A DNA stretch of 64,000 bases from Variovorax sp. Root411 (GCF_001425205.1 NZ_LMDW01000020.1:136628-200627), one strand, 5' to 3'. Positions 16,673 to 25,710 are shown, numbered from the stretch's first letter. Notes: generated by a model not told the origin, from the sequence alone. Numbers and translations are program-made.

Positions 16673-17449
16673 TCAGCTGTGCTCCGAGCAGCACGACCCG
16701 GCAGCCTTCGCGTCGGGCTGCGGTTCGTACAGATCGTGGTGGCGCACCCATTCCATCTTGTAGGGCACGTCGCGCTCGCCGCGGCCCTCCGGCACGAGGT
16801 CCATCAGGTTGTACGCGCCCATCATCACTTCCACGCCGCGGCCGAAGGTCGAGTAGGTGTGGAACACCTCGCCTGCGTCGTCCTTGTAGAACACGCTGAC
16901 GCCGGGCGCTTCCTCCTGAGGGAAGGGCTGCATGCCGTAGTTGTAGTAGACCTCGCCGCCGGCGCGGTCCTCGGGCGTGAAGCTGACGTGGAAGTCCCGG
17001 TTGAAGTCGCTGCTGTTCGACGACACCCAGTTGAACCGCCAGCCCATGCGCTCGCGAAAGCGCGCGATCTCGGCCAGCGGTGCGCGCGAGATGGCGACCA
17101 GCGTGATGTCGCGGTGCGCCAGGTGCACGTTCATGCCGTCGGTGTGGTCCGCCATGAAGGAGCAGCTCTGGCAGCCTTGCTCCAAGCCTGGGCCGAACAT
17201 GAAGTGCTGCACCAGCAACTGGCGCTGGCCTTCGAAAAGCTCGGCGAGCGTGCGCTTGCCGTTGGGCGTGTCGAAGACGTAGTTCTTCTCGACGTGCTCC
17301 CACGGCAGCGCGCGGCGCTCGCGGGCGATCTGGTCGCGCAGGTGCGTCAGCTCCTTCTCGCGCGCAAGCAATGCCTTGCGCTTGGTGAGCCATTTTTCGC
17401 TGGACACGACGGGATGGTTCGCGATGCCCGGTTCGGTCGTGGTGATCAT
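16673..17449 (-). CDS. DUF899 family thioredoxin-like protein
   Basis: 258 residues from ATG at 17447-17449 (MITTTEPGIANHPVVSSEKW); upstream codons in the same frame look like shadow sequence of the propeller gene. HFMFGPGLEQGCQSCSFMAD holds a CxxC (CQSC) in a thioredoxin-like setting. FNWVSSNSSDFNRDFHVSF, VFHTYSTFGRGVE and YNLMDL are DUF899 landmarks. The C-terminus ends in a Cys pair (GSCCSEHS). Function in the family is unsettled; a redox or dithiol role is suggested by the fold. Its start lies 1 bp from the stop of the propeller gene, so the two are coupled. Confidence 0.85.
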   Translation of the reverse strand: MITTTEPGIANHPVVSSEKWLTKRKALLAREKELTHLRDQIARERRALPWEHVEKNYVFDTPNGKRTLAELFEGQRQLLVQHFMFGPGLEQGCQSCSFMADHTDGMNVHLAHRDITLVAISRAPLAEIARFRERMGWRFNWVSSNSSDFNRDFHVSFTPEDRAGGEVYYNYGMQPFPQEEAPGVSVFYKDDAGEVFHTYSTFGRGVEVMMGAYNLMDLVPEGRGERDVPYKMEWVRHHDLYEPQPDAKAAGSCCSEHS

Positions 17450-17450
17450 G

Positions 17451-18131
17451 TCAGTGCTCCGTGGGGTTGTGTGGACGGCGCACGGCGCGGACCTTTCCAC
17501 TCTTGCCGCCGCCGGCATAGAAGAGGTCGGCCCCATCGGACTCGAGCCCGCTGACGCCGGCGCCGCGCGGCATCTCCAGCCGCTCGAGCACCGCGCCACT
17601 TTGCGGGTCGATCCGGCGGATGTCGCTTTCTTCCGCCTCCCAGGTGCCGTGCCACAGTTCGCCGTCGACCCAGGTCACGCCGGTGACGAAGCGGTTCGAT
17701 TCGATGGTGCGCACGACCGCGCCGGTTTCGGGGTCGACCTGGTGGATCTTGCGGTCGCGGTATTGCCCCACCCACAGGCTGCCCTCGGCCCAGGTGAGCC
17801 CCGAGTCGTAGCCGTGGCCGGGCGTGGGAATCGACGCCAACACCTTGCCGGTGGCGGGGTCGATCTTGTCGATGCGCGACTCGGCGATCTGGTAGAGGTA
17901 TGTGCCGTCGAAGGCGGTGCCGGCGTCGCAGGCGACGTCGAGCGTGCGCGTGGTCGCGCCAGTGGCGGGGTCGAAGGCCACCAGTTTGGCGCCGGTGGCG
18001 GCCCAGACGTACCGACCGTCGTGGGTCACGCCGGCGACGTCGTTGGAATCGGTGAAGGGGCCGTACTCGCGCACGATCTCGGCCGGCCGCACCGTGGCCT
18101 GGGTTGTGTCCTTGCTCTTCCTGCTGGTCAT
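17451..18131 (-). CDS. Beta-propeller protein with repeated D-P-x-T-G blades
   Basis: 226 residues from ATG at 18129-18131. Four repeats about 45 residues apart are plain: VAFDPATGATTRTL, IDKIDPATGKVLASI, IHQVDPETGAVVRTI and IRRIDPQSGAVLERL. Each is followed by a Trp- or Tyr-containing strand such as GLTWAEGSLWVGQY. This is a PQQ/NHL-like or glutamine-cyclotransferase-like propeller. No signal peptide is visible, so it should be cytoplasmic, and no catalytic residues are obvious. It is sandwiched between a TPR/winged-helix regulator and DUF899, suggesting a stress or redox sensing role (inference). Confidence 0.8.
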   Translation of the reverse strand: MTSRKSKDTTQATVRPAEIVREYGPFTDSNDVAGVTHDGRYVWAATGAKLVAFDPATGATTRTLDVACDAGTAFDGTYLYQIAESRIDKIDPATGKVLASIPTPGHGYDSGLTWAEGSLWVGQYRDRKIHQVDPETGAVVRTIESNRFVTGVTWVDGELWHGTWEAEESDIRRIDPQSGAVLERLEMPRGAGVSGLESDGADLFYAGGGKSGKVRAVRRPHNPTEH

Positions 18132-18174
18132 TGTTGGCTCCTGTAGCGCCGTGGATCGGCGCCTGGAGACAACT

Positions 18175-19395
18175 CTATTCAAACGGCAGCGCAGCGGGGA
18201 GTAACAAGATCGTCGTGAATCCCGCCAGCGGCGGCGACAGCCAGCGGCGCGCCCGCGTCTGGCCGATGGAGCGCACCCGTCCTTCGGCCTCCAGCTCGGC
18301 GAGGGCGCGCTGCACCGTGCGCTGGCTGGCCCCGAGCGCCAGCGCCAGTGCCGAGGTCGACCACGCCGCACCGTCGGACAGCAGCGCCACCAGCGAGGCC
18401 TGGTCTCCGTCGATGGGCGGTGCCAGCAGCGCGACCGCGCGCTCGCCATGCGGCTTGAGCACGAAGCCGCGCGGCGTGGCCTCGATGCTCGCCAGCGTGG
18501 TGACGAGCGCGCGCAGGCGGCCGATCTCGACCCGCAGCCGCGCGCGATGCGTTTCGTCGGGCCGGTGGGTGCGAAACGCGGATGCGATCAAGGCTTCGCG
18601 GTCGACGTCCGCGGGCCATGCTTCTGCCAGCGCGCGCGCCAGCGTGAACAGAATCGGCCGACGGGCCAGCGGCAGCCATGCGTCGCCAGCGCCCAGGCCT
18701 CGGCGACAGGCGTCGACCACCAGCGCGTTCGAGGCGAGGAGGGCGGCCACTTCGTCGAGGCGCAGCGCCTGCTCCCCACCCGCGAAGAGGCGCCGCGCGG
18801 CGGGTCGCTCGAAGGCCGCACGCGCTTCCGCCACCTCGGCCAGCAGTGCGGGCACGCGCGCGCGGCCGGCCGCTTCGTGCGCGCGGGCGAGTGCGGCCTG
18901 GGCCGGGCCGATGCGCAGCGAGCGCAGCGCCAGTTCGGCCGAGCTGAGTTCGGCCACCGCCACCAGCGCTGGCGGCAGGCCGCGCACATCGAGGTGCATC
19001 AGTGCGGCGGCGGCTTCGTCGAGGCGGCCGAGCAGCAGGAGCCGGCGTGCCGCGATCAGCCGCGCCTGCAATGCATTGGCGCGATCGTCGTGCGCCTCCA
19101 GCGTGGCCGCCGCCGCCGTCAGCGGGCGTGGGGAGCCGCCGAGGTCGCGCATGGCCAGCGCGACTTCGGCCTCGGCGACGATGCATCGCGCGCGCGACAG
19201 CTCTTCATGGGCACCGAAGTCGCGCGCGGCGCGCCGCAGCAACTCGCGCGCGCGAGGGTGTTCCCCGAGCTGCGCCATGGCGATGCCGCGCAGGGCCAGC
19301 GCCGGCGGATCGTCGCGCAGGGCGACCCGCTTGAGGGCGCCGAGTGCATCGCCGGCGGCAAGGGCGCGGGCGGAGGCGGCGATGAGGGAGTCCAT
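18175..19395 (-). CDS. TPR-like/winged-helix transcriptional regulator
   Basis: 406 residues. The first ~200 are Ala/Leu-rich helical repeats of TPR type (ALRGIAMAQLGEHPRARELL, ARRLLLLGRLDEAAAALMHL). A middle region (RTHRPDETHRARLRVEIGRLRAL) resembles the OmpR-type/bacterial transcriptional activator arrangement. A C-terminal winged HTH reads LVALLSDGAAWSTSALALAL, GASQRTVQRALAELEAEGRV. It is the first gene of a four-gene minus-strand unit with the propeller, DUF899 and membrane-protein genes, and probably controls that unit. The signal is unknown. Confidence 0.82.
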   Translation of the reverse strand: MDSLIAASARALAAGDALGALKRVALRDDPPALALRGIAMAQLGEHPRARELLRRAARDFGAHEELSRARCIVAEAEVALAMRDLGGSPRPLTAAAATLEAHDDRANALQARLIAARRLLLLGRLDEAAAALMHLDVRGLPPALVAVAELSSAELALRSLRIGPAQAALARAHEAAGRARVPALLAEVAEARAAFERPAARRLFAGGEQALRLDEVAALLASNALVVDACRRGLGAGDAWLPLARRPILFTLARALAEAWPADVDREALIASAFRTHRPDETHRARLRVEIGRLRALVTTLASIEATPRGFVLKPHGERAVALLAPPIDGDQASLVALLSDGAAWSTSALALALGASQRTVQRALAELEAEGRVRSIGQTRARRWLSPPLAGFTTILLLPAALPFE

Positions 19396-19516
19396 GGCGA
19401 CAGGTTACCTTGAGGGGGAGTCCGCAGGACGGCGCCGTTGACGAGGCCGGCGGGCGCGGCCACCATGGCGGATCGTCGCGGGTGGCCCCACCAGGCGGCG
19501 GACTCAAGGAGATCCC

Positions 19517-20329
19517 ATGGCTGAGAGCGACAAGGTGTTCGCGGGTTCGATCCCGAAGTTCTACGACACGCTGATGGTCCCCATGATCTTCGAGGCCTAT
19601 GCCGCCGACATGGCGCAGCGTGTCGCTGCCTCCTCGCCCGGCTCGGTGCTTGAAACGGCCGCCGGCAGCGGCGTGGTCACGCGTGCGCTTGCGCCACAAC
19701 TGCGCGCCGACGCACGCTACGTGGTGACCGACCTCAACCAGCCCATGCTCGACTATGCCGCCGCGCGCCAGGGGCCCGACGGCCGCATCGAATGGCGGCA
19801 GGCGGATGCGCTCGGCCTGCCGTTCGAAGATGCCTCGTTCGATGTCGTTTGCTGCCAGTTCGGCGCGATGTTCTTCCCCAGCCGGGTCGCCGGCTACGCC
19901 GAGGCGCGTCGCGTGCTGAGGCCAGGCGGGCGCTTCGTCTTCAGTGTCTGGGACCGCATCGAAGAGAACGCCTTTGCCGACGACGTCACCAACGCCGTTG
20001 CCGCGATGTTTCCGAACGACCCTCCGCGATTCCTTGCCCGCACGCCGCACGGCTATCACGATGTCGCACTGATACGCGAGGATGTGAGCCGCGCAGGGTT
20101 TACCGACATCGAGATCGAGACGCGCGAGGAGGTGAGTCGCGCGCCCTCGGCACGCGAGGTCGCCACCGCCTATTGCCAGGGAACGCCGCTGCGCAACGAA
20201 ATCGAGGCGCGCGACGCCAGCTTGCTTCAGCTCGCGACGGACCGCGCCACTCAGGCGATCGCCAGCCGCCATGGCGAAGGCCCGGTGGCCGGCAAGATAC
20301 AGGCGCACGTGATCGTTGCGAAGGGATAG
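19517..20329 (+). CDS. Class I SAM-dependent methyltransferase
   Basis: 270 residues, with AGGAGAT 4 bp before the ATG. SAM motif I is VLETAAGSGVVTRAL (residues ~43-57), motif II TDLNQPMLDYA, and the later motifs are EWRQADALGLPFEDASFDVV and RRVLRPGGRFVFSVWD, as in the ubiquinone/menaquinone-type Methyltransf_11 group. The C-terminal half (EDVSRAGFTDIEIETREE) is usual for this group. It stands alone between a divergent regulator and a convergent SDR gene, so the substrate cannot be inferred. Confidence 0.88.
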   Translation: MAESDKVFAGSIPKFYDTLMVPMIFEAYAADMAQRVAASSPGSVLETAAGSGVVTRALAPQLRADARYVVTDLNQPMLDYAAARQGPDGRIEWRQADALGLPFEDASFDVVCCQFGAMFFPSRVAGYAEARRVLRPGGRFVFSVWDRIEENAFADDVTNAVAAMFPNDPPRFLARTPHGYHDVALIREDVSRAGFTDIEIETREEVSRAPSAREVATAYCQGTPLRNEIEARDASLLQLATDRATQAIASRHGEGPVAGKIQAHVIVAKG

Positions 20330-20367
20330 CGGAGGTCCGGGCGCAAGGCTGTTGCAAGCCCGAGCGG

Positions 20368-21153
20368 TCAGCCGTTCATGATGCGCGCAAAGATGGCCTG
20401 GTGCAGCCATCTCGGTGTTGCCCAGACCATGGCTGCGGCAGCCTTGTTGTTGAAGCCTGGAACAACACTCATGCGGCCCGCATGCAGCGCACGAATCCCC
20501 GCCCGCACGACCGGTTCCGGCTTCATCATCAGAAGCTTCAGCGCAAACGTGATCTTCTGCTTGGCGGCCTGTGCGAATCCGGTGTCCGACATGCCCGGGC
20601 ACAGCGAAGTCACGGTCACCCCGTCACGCTTGAACTCGCGGTGCAACGCATCGCCAAGGCGCAGCACGTAGGCCTTGGCCGCGCCGTACACCGCCATGTT
20701 CTCCACGCCGTAATACGCCAGCAGGCTGGCGACGAGCAGTATCTTTCCACGGCCTCGCCCGCGCATGTCCTGGCCGAAGAGCCTGGTCATGGCGGTAAGG
20801 CTCGCGATGTCGAGCTGCACCATGTCCAGCGCGCCATCCATCGGCGTATCGAGGAACGGCCCCTGCAGGCCGTGGCCGGCGTTGTTGATCAGGATATCGA
20901 CTGCGATTGCGCGATCGCGAAGGCGCGCGTGCAACCCGGTGACTGCGGCCACGTCCGACAGGTTGACCTGCTCCACCACGACTTTGACGCCGTATTTCCG
21001 GTGCAGCGACTCGGCCAATGCCTGGAGCCGGTCGAGCCGGCGTGCAACCAGAACCAGCGGGTGTCCCTTTGCCGCATATTGCCTTGCGAACTCTTCGCCA
21101 AAACCGCTGGAGGCGCCGGTGATGAGAACCCATGAGTCGTCGTTGGTAGCCAT
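20368..21153 (-). CDS. Short-chain dehydrogenase/reductase (SDR)
   Basis: 261 residues. The cofactor motif TGASSGFGEEFARQ (TGxxxGxG), the NNAG motif, an active-site Ser in VASLLAY and YGAAK (YxxxK) are all present, so it should be an active NAD(P)-dependent oxidoreductase. RRLDRL after the second beta strand suggests NADP preference. The C-terminal region (FNNKAAAAMVWATPRWLHQ) is hydrophobic and may associate with the membrane. It is divergent from a TetR gene with two identical operator-like palindromes between them, so it is very probably repressed by that TetR protein. Confidence 0.9.
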   Translation of the reverse strand: MATNDDSWVLITGASSGFGEEFARQYAAKGHPLVLVARRLDRLQALAESLHRKYGVKVVVEQVNLSDVAAVTGLHARLRDRAIAVDILINNAGHGLQGPFLDTPMDGALDMVQLDIASLTAMTRLFGQDMRGRGRGKILLVASLLAYYGVENMAVYGAAKAYVLRLGDALHREFKRDGVTVTSLCPGMSDTGFAQAAKQKITFALKLLMMKPEPVVRAGIRALHAGRMSVVPGFNNKAAAAMVWATPRWLHQAIFARIMNG

Positions 21154-21223
21154 GATGTTTGCCTTTTGAAATCACAGTGAAGCTGATGCGATGGTCGGCA
21201 TCGTTGCTTTCTGGCAAGATTGG

Positions 21224-21259
21224 AGACCAATGGTCTTCAATATAACAGACCAATGGTCT
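21224..21259. promoter_or_regulatory. Twin 13-bp TetR operators overlapping divergent promoters
   Basis: AGACCAATGGTCT occurs at 21224-21236 and again, identically, at 21247-21259; each is palindromic around its central base. They are 23 bp apart centre to centre and flank TCAATATAAC. That stretch offers a -10 (TATAAC, 21241-21246) for the TetR gene and, on the other strand, TATATT for the SDR gene. Two identical symmetric sites across both promoters are the classical arrangement for a TetR repressor that controls itself and its neighbour. Confidence 0.8.
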
Positions 21260-21287
21260 TTTGATGAAGGTATTGCTGAATCACCCC

Positions 21288-21956
21288 ATGAACTCACCGA
21301 CCTCCTACGTGCGCGCTCGCTCTGCCGAGCAGAAGGAAGAGCGCCGCCGTCACCTGCTGGCCACCGCCCGGGAGATGCTGCGCCAGAGCCCCACCGTCCT
21401 CGATCTGGGGATCAACGAACTCGCGCGCCAGGCGCAGATGACCAAATCGAACGTCTACCGGTACTTCGAAAGCAGCGAGGCGGTGCTGATGGATGTGCTC
21501 GTCGAGGAATTCGTGGGGTGGCATGCCGAACTCGGCGTGGAACTGGCTCGTGGCGGCAAGAGGAGTTCGACCATCGAACACATCGCCCGCGCCTTCTCCT
21601 CATCCATTGCCGCTCGGCCGCTGCTCTGCCGGCTGACCAGCATCCTGCCGTCGATCCTCGAGCGCAACGTATCGTTCGAACGCATGGTCGAATTCAAGCG
21701 CAACCTGCTCGCAGTGCGGCAACAGACGGCGCAGGATTTTCATGCCCGCCTGCCCACCGTGCCGGTGCAGGCCTTCGAACGTCTGGTCCGGCACGCGCTG
21801 CCGCTGATCATCGGGCTATGGCCCCTGAGCAACCCGGCGGAGGTTTCGGCGCAGGTGATCGAGCAACCCGGCCTCGAGAGCCTGCGCTACGACTTCGGGC
21901 AAGACCTCGAACACGCATTGCTGGTATTGATGCGGGGATTGGCCACTAAGGCATAG
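21288..21956 (+). CDS. TetR-family transcriptional repressor
   Basis: 222 residues from ATG at 21288 (MNSPTSYVRARSAEQKEERR). Earlier in-frame starts (TTG 21261, ATG 21264) lie at the edge of the second operator and would leave almost no leader if the -10 is at 21241-21246, so 21288 is preferred. The HTH is INELARQAQMTKSNVYRYFESSEAVLMDVL (read as two parts), standard for TetR. The ligand domain contains RPLLCRLTSILPSILERNVS. It very likely represses itself and the divergent SDR gene through the twin palindromes. The inducer is unknown. Confidence 0.87.
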   Translation: MNSPTSYVRARSAEQKEERRRHLLATAREMLRQSPTVLDLGINELARQAQMTKSNVYRYFESSEAVLMDVLVEEFVGWHAELGVELARGGKRSSTIEHIARAFSSSIAARPLLCRLTSILPSILERNVSFERMVEFKRNLLAVRQQTAQDFHARLPTVPVQAFERLVRHALPLIIGLWPLSNPAEVSAQVIEQPGLESLRYDFGQDLEHALLVLMRGLATKA

Positions 21957-21992
21957 CCCGGCGCGCTGCGGGAATCCACCAAGGCCGTGCGC

Positions 21993-22017
21993 CCGCCAGT
22001 GCGGCGCATACTGGCGG
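21993..22017 (+). other. 8-bp stem inverted repeat upstream of the 2-oxoacid oxidoreductase operon
   Basis: CCGCCAGT (21993-22000) and ACTGGCGG (22010-22017) are perfect inverted arms around a 9-nt loop. The hairpin sits in the 116-bp gap after the TetR gene and 56 bp before the TTG start of the operon. No T-run follows, so a simple intrinsic terminator is unlikely; it could be an operator or a leader hairpin. Confidence 0.4.
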
Positions 22018-22072
22018 CAGAGCCGCACGCCGGCCCCTCCGGGGTCCAGGGAGGCTTGCCAGGAGACACGCA

Positions 22073-23872
22073 TTGCAGCGCACCAACATTGCAGATCCGG
22101 CCTACTTCCACAAGGTCGTCGATTGCCAGTACGCCTGTCCGGCGCACACCCCCGTCCCTGAATACATCCGCATGGTCGCGCAGCGCCGCTACGGCGACGC
22201 CTACATGATCAACTGGGTCTCCAACGTCTTTCCCGGCATCCTGGGGCGCACCTGCGACCGGCCCTGCGAACCGGCTTGCCGGCGCGGGCGGGTGGAAGAA
22301 GGCAACACGAAGGCGCCCGAGCCGGTGGCGATCTGCCGGCTCAAGCGCGTGGCGGCCGACATGAAAGACGACGTGCGCGCGCGCATGCCGAAGCCCGGAC
22401 CGAAGAACGGCAAGCGCGTCGCCTGCGTCGGTGCGGGGCCGGCCTCGCTCACCGTGGCGCGCGACCTTGCGCCGTTGGGCTACGAAGTGACGGTGTTCGA
22501 CGGCGAGGCCAAGGCCGGTGGTTTCATCCGCACGCAAATTCCGCGCTTTCGCCTGCCGGAGTCGGTGATCGATGAAGAGACGGGCTACATCCTCGACCTG
22601 GGCGTCGACTTCCGCAGCGGCGAGCGCATCGATTCGATGAAGGCATTGCTGGCGCAGGGGTGGGACGCGATCTTCGTCGGCTGCGGCGCACCGCGCGGGC
22701 GCGACCTGGACGTTCCCGGACGCCGGGAGGCAGCGGCCGGCATCCACATCGGCATCGACTGGCTGAACTCCGTGTCCTTCGGCCACGTCAGCAGCATCGG
22801 CCGGCGCGTGATCGTGCTGGGCGGCGGCAACACCGCGATGGACTGCTGCCGGTCGGCGCGCCGCCTGGGCGGGACCGACGTGAAGGTCATCGTGCGCAGC
22901 GGCTTCGACGAAATGAAGGCCTCGCCCTGGGAGAAGGAAGATGCCCAGCACGAAGGCATTCCGATCATCGACTTCCATGTGCCCAAGGCCTTCGTGCACG
23001 AGGAGGGCAGGCTGCTGGGCATGCGTTTCGAAATCGTCCGGGCCGAATACGACGGCCAGGGCCGCCGCACGCTGGTGCCGACGGGCGCGCCGGACGCGTA
23101 CTTCGAATGCGACGAGGTGCTGGTCGCGGTGGGCCAGGAAAACGCCTTTCCGTGGATCGAGCGCGACAGCGGCATCGGCTTCGACAAGTCGGGCCTGCCG
23201 GTGCTCGAGAAGAGCAGCTTCCAGTCGACGGTGCCCCACGTGTTCTTCGGTGGCGATGCGGCCTTGGGGCCCAGGAACATCATCACGGCCGTGGCCCACG
23301 GGCATGAGGCGGCAGTGTCGATCGACAAGCTGCTGCGCGCCGAACCGGTCTATGTCCGGCCCGCGCCCATGACCAACCTGGTGTCGCAGAAGATGGGCAT
23401 CCACGAGTGGAGCTACGGCAACGACACCTCCAACGACCTGCGCTACAAGGTGCCGTGGGCCAAGGCCGAGACGGCGCTGGCCAGCATCCGCGTGGAGGTC
23501 GAGCTTGGCTTCGACGCCGCCACCGCCTTCAAGGAGGCCGAGCGCTGCCTGAACTGCGATGTGCAGACCGTGTTCACCGAGACCGCCTGCATCGAATGCG
23601 ATGCCTGCGTGGACATCTGCCCGATGGACTGCATCAACTTCATCGACAACGGCGACGAAGCCGAACTGCGGCCCCGGCTCAAGGCGCCGGCGCTGAACCT
23701 GGCGCAAGACCTGTACGTCTCCGGCGGGCTCAAGACGGGCCGCGTGATGGTCAAGGACGAAGACGTCTGCCTGCACTGCGGCCTGTGCGCCGAGCGCTGT
23801 CCCACCGGCGCGTGGGACATGCAGAAGTTTCTGCTGAAGATGACGCCGGCAGGGCAGGGGGTCACCGCATGA
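22073..23872 (+). CDS. korC: GltD-like FAD/NAD(P) subunit with ferredoxin domain (KorC-type)
   Basis: 599 residues from a TTG start at 22073, supported by AGGAG at 22061-22065. The N-terminal Fer4_20-type region has CQYACPAHTPV and CDRPCEPACRRG. FAD motif ACVGAGPASLTVARDL lies near residue 125, and the NAD(P) motif VIVLGGGNTAMDC near 245. The C-terminal part holds two [4Fe-4S] sets, CIECDACVDICPMDC and CLHCGLCAERCP. It would pass electrons from the oxidoreductase to NAD(P)+. ATGA overlap couples it to the next gene. Size and order match KorC of 2-oxoglutarate:NADP+ oxidoreductase described in Thauera/Azoarcus; the substrate is inferred. Confidence 0.85.
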   Translation: MQRTNIADPAYFHKVVDCQYACPAHTPVPEYIRMVAQRRYGDAYMINWVSNVFPGILGRTCDRPCEPACRRGRVEEGNTKAPEPVAICRLKRVAADMKDDVRARMPKPGPKNGKRVACVGAGPASLTVARDLAPLGYEVTVFDGEAKAGGFIRTQIPRFRLPESVIDEETGYILDLGVDFRSGERIDSMKALLAQGWDAIFVGCGAPRGRDLDVPGRREAAAGIHIGIDWLNSVSFGHVSSIGRRVIVLGGGNTAMDCCRSARRLGGTDVKVIVRSGFDEMKASPWEKEDAQHEGIPIIDFHVPKAFVHEEGRLLGMRFEIVRAEYDGQGRRTLVPTGAPDAYFECDEVLVAVGQENAFPWIERDSGIGFDKSGLPVLEKSSFQSTVPHVFFGGDAALGPRNIITAVAHGHEAAVSIDKLLRAEPVYVRPAPMTNLVSQKMGIHEWSYGNDTSNDLRYKVPWAKAETALASIRVEVELGFDAATAFKEAERCLNCDVQTVFTETACIECDACVDICPMDCINFIDNGDEAELRPRLKAPALNLAQDLYVSGGLKTGRVMVKDEDVCLHCGLCAERCPTGAWDMQKFLLKMTPAGQGVTA

Positions 23873-25710
23873 AGCAGATCGAAGCGGTCAACGACTTCGT
23901 CATCAAGTTCGCCAACGTCAACGGCTCGGGTTCGGCCTCGGCCAACGAGCTGTTCGCCAAGGCCATCCTGCGCATGGGCGTGCCGGTGAGCCCGCGCAAC
24001 ATCTTCCCGAGCAACATCCAGGGCCTGCCGACCTGGTACGAGGTGCGGGTGACCGAGCAGGGCCATCTTGGGCGGCGCGGCGGCACCGACATGATGGTGG
24101 CGATGAACCCGCAGACCTGGGACGCCGACGTGGCCGAACTGGAGCCCGGCGGCTATCTTTTCTACGACAGCACGCGGCCGCTCCCGCCATCGAAGTTCCG
24201 CGACGACATCCGCGTCATCGGCATGCCGCTGACGGAGATCTGCAATGCGGTCTACCAGGACCCGCGCCAGCGCCAGCTGTTCAAGAACATCGTCTATGTG
24301 GGCGCGCTGGCGATCCTGCTCGGCATCGAGCCGGAAGTGGTCGAGAAGCTGTTCGGCGAGCAGTACAAGGGCAAGGAAAAATTGTTGGCCTCCAACGTGC
24401 AGGCACTGCACCTGGGCTGCGACTTCGCGAGGGAGAACCTGCGCGAGCCCGTGGGGCTTCAGGTGCGGCGCGCCGACGGGGTGGGCGACCGGATCTTCGT
24501 GGACGGCAACAGCGCCGCGGCGCTGGGCTGCGTGTATGGCGGGGCCACGGTCGCTGCCTGGTATCCGATCACGCCGTCGTCTTCGGTGGCCGAGGCCTTC
24601 CAGAAGTACTGCGCGAAATTCCGCGTGGACCCGGCCACCGGCCAGCACCGCTTCGCCATCGTGCAGGCAGAAGACGAACTGGCCTCGATCGGCATGGTGG
24701 TCGGCGCCGGCTGGAATGGCGCACGGGCCTTCACGGCGACTTCGGGGCCGGGCATTTCGCTGATGGCCGAGTTCATCGGGCTGGCCTACTTCGCCGAGAT
24801 CCCGATCACGCTGATCAACGTGCAGCGCGGCGGCCCTTCCACCGGCATGCCGACGCGCACGCAGCAGGCCGACATCCTGTCCTGCGCCTATGCCTCGCAC
24901 GGCGACACCAAGCACGTGCTGCTGTTCCCCGAAGACCCGCACGAATGCTTCGAGCAAGCGGCGGCGGCGCTGGACCTGGCGGACCGGCTGCAGACGCCGG
25001 TGTTCCTGATGACCGACCTGGACATCGGCATGAATCAGCGCCTGTGCGAGCCCTTCGCCTGGGACGACAGCAAGGCCTACGACCGCGGCAAGGTCATGAG
25101 CGCCGAGGAGCTCGAGGCGGGCCGCGACTTCGGCCGCTACAAGGACGTGGACGGCGACGGCATTCCGTGGCGCACGCTGCCGGGCACGCATCCGACCAAG
25201 GGCAGCTACTTCACGCGCGGCACGACACGCGACGCCTACGCCCGGTATTCGGAGCGCGGGCCCGACTACATCTACAACATGGAGCGGCTGCTGAAGAAGT
25301 TCGCGACCGCGGCCACGCTGGTGCCGCAGCCGGTGCTGCGGCCTGCCGCCGAAAAGACCGCGCTGGGCGTGATCTATTTCGGCTCGACCAGCCCGTCGAT
25401 GCACGAGGCGCTGCAGGCGCTGGAAGAGCGCGGCATCCACCTCGATGCACTGCGGCTGCGCGCCTTCCCCTTCCCGGACAACGTGGTGCAGTTCCTGGCG
25501 CAGCATGACAAGGTGTTCGTGGTCGAGCAGAACCGCGACGCGCAGATGCGCAGCCTGCTGGTCAACGAACTGGACACCGACCCGGCCCGGCTCGTGCGCG
25601 TGCTGCATTTCGACGGCACGCCGATCACCGCCCGCTTCATCGTGCAGGCGATCAGCTCGCATGTGCGCACGCATGCATCCGGCAGCACCGGCACGAAGGA
25701 ACTTGCATGA
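23869..25710 (+). CDS. korA: 2-oxoacid:acceptor oxidoreductase, fused gamma-alpha subunit (KorA-type)
   Basis: 613 residues from ATG at 23869, overlapping the previous stop; the longer open frame upstream is not homologous. Residues ~1-190 are the gamma (POR) domain (KFANVNGSGSASANELFAKA, PSNIQGLPTWYEVRV). From ~200 the alpha/pyrimidine-binding domain follows: GNSAAALGCVYGGATVAAWY, PITPSSSVAEAF, QAEDELASIGMVVGAGWNGA, ATSGPGISLMAEF. The C-terminal transketolase-like part includes IYFGSTSPSMHEAL. With KorB it decarboxylates a 2-oxoacid to the acyl-CoA using TPP. About 67 kDa, as expected for KorA of 2-oxoglutarate:NADP+ oxidoreductase. Pyruvate or another 2-oxoacid cannot be excluded. Confidence 0.87.
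   Translation: MKQIEAVNDFVIKFANVNGSGSASANELFAKAILRMGVPVSPRNIFPSNIQGLPTWYEVRVTEQGHLGRRGGTDMMVAMNPQTWDADVAELEPGGYLFYDSTRPLPPSKFRDDIRVIGMPLTEICNAVYQDPRQRQLFKNIVYVGALAILLGIEPEVVEKLFGEQYKGKEKLLASNVQALHLGCDFARENLREPVGLQVRRADGVGDRIFVDGNSAAALGCVYGGATVAAWYPITPSSSVAEAFQKYCAKFRVDPATGQHRFAIVQAEDELASIGMVVGAGWNGARAFTATSGPGISLMAEFIGLAYFAEIPITLINVQRGGPSTGMPTRTQQADILSCAYASHGDTKHVLLFPEDPHECFEQAAAALDLADRLQTPVFLMTDLDIGMNQRLCEPFAWDDSKAYDRGKVMSAEELEAGRDFGRYKDVDGDGIPWRTLPGTHPTKGSYFTRGTTRDAYARYSERGPDYIYNMERLLKKFATAATLVPQPVLRPAAEKTALGVIYFGSTSPSMHEALQALEERGIHLDALRLRAFPFPDNVVQFLAQHDKVFVVEQNRDAQMRSLLVNELDTDPARLVRVLHFDGTPITARFIVQAISSHVRTHASGSTGTKELA

Noticed and set aside
21887..23776. 629-codon open frame antisense to korC
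   Set aside because: It is a shadow of the real gene at high G+C: composition is Arg/Ala/His-rich, with no domain, and the opposite strand has a complete iron-sulfur flavoprotein.
23443..25674. 743-codon open frame antisense to korA
   Set aside because: Shadow frame of the gamma-alpha subunit; repetitive Arg/His/Gln composition and no recognisable domain.
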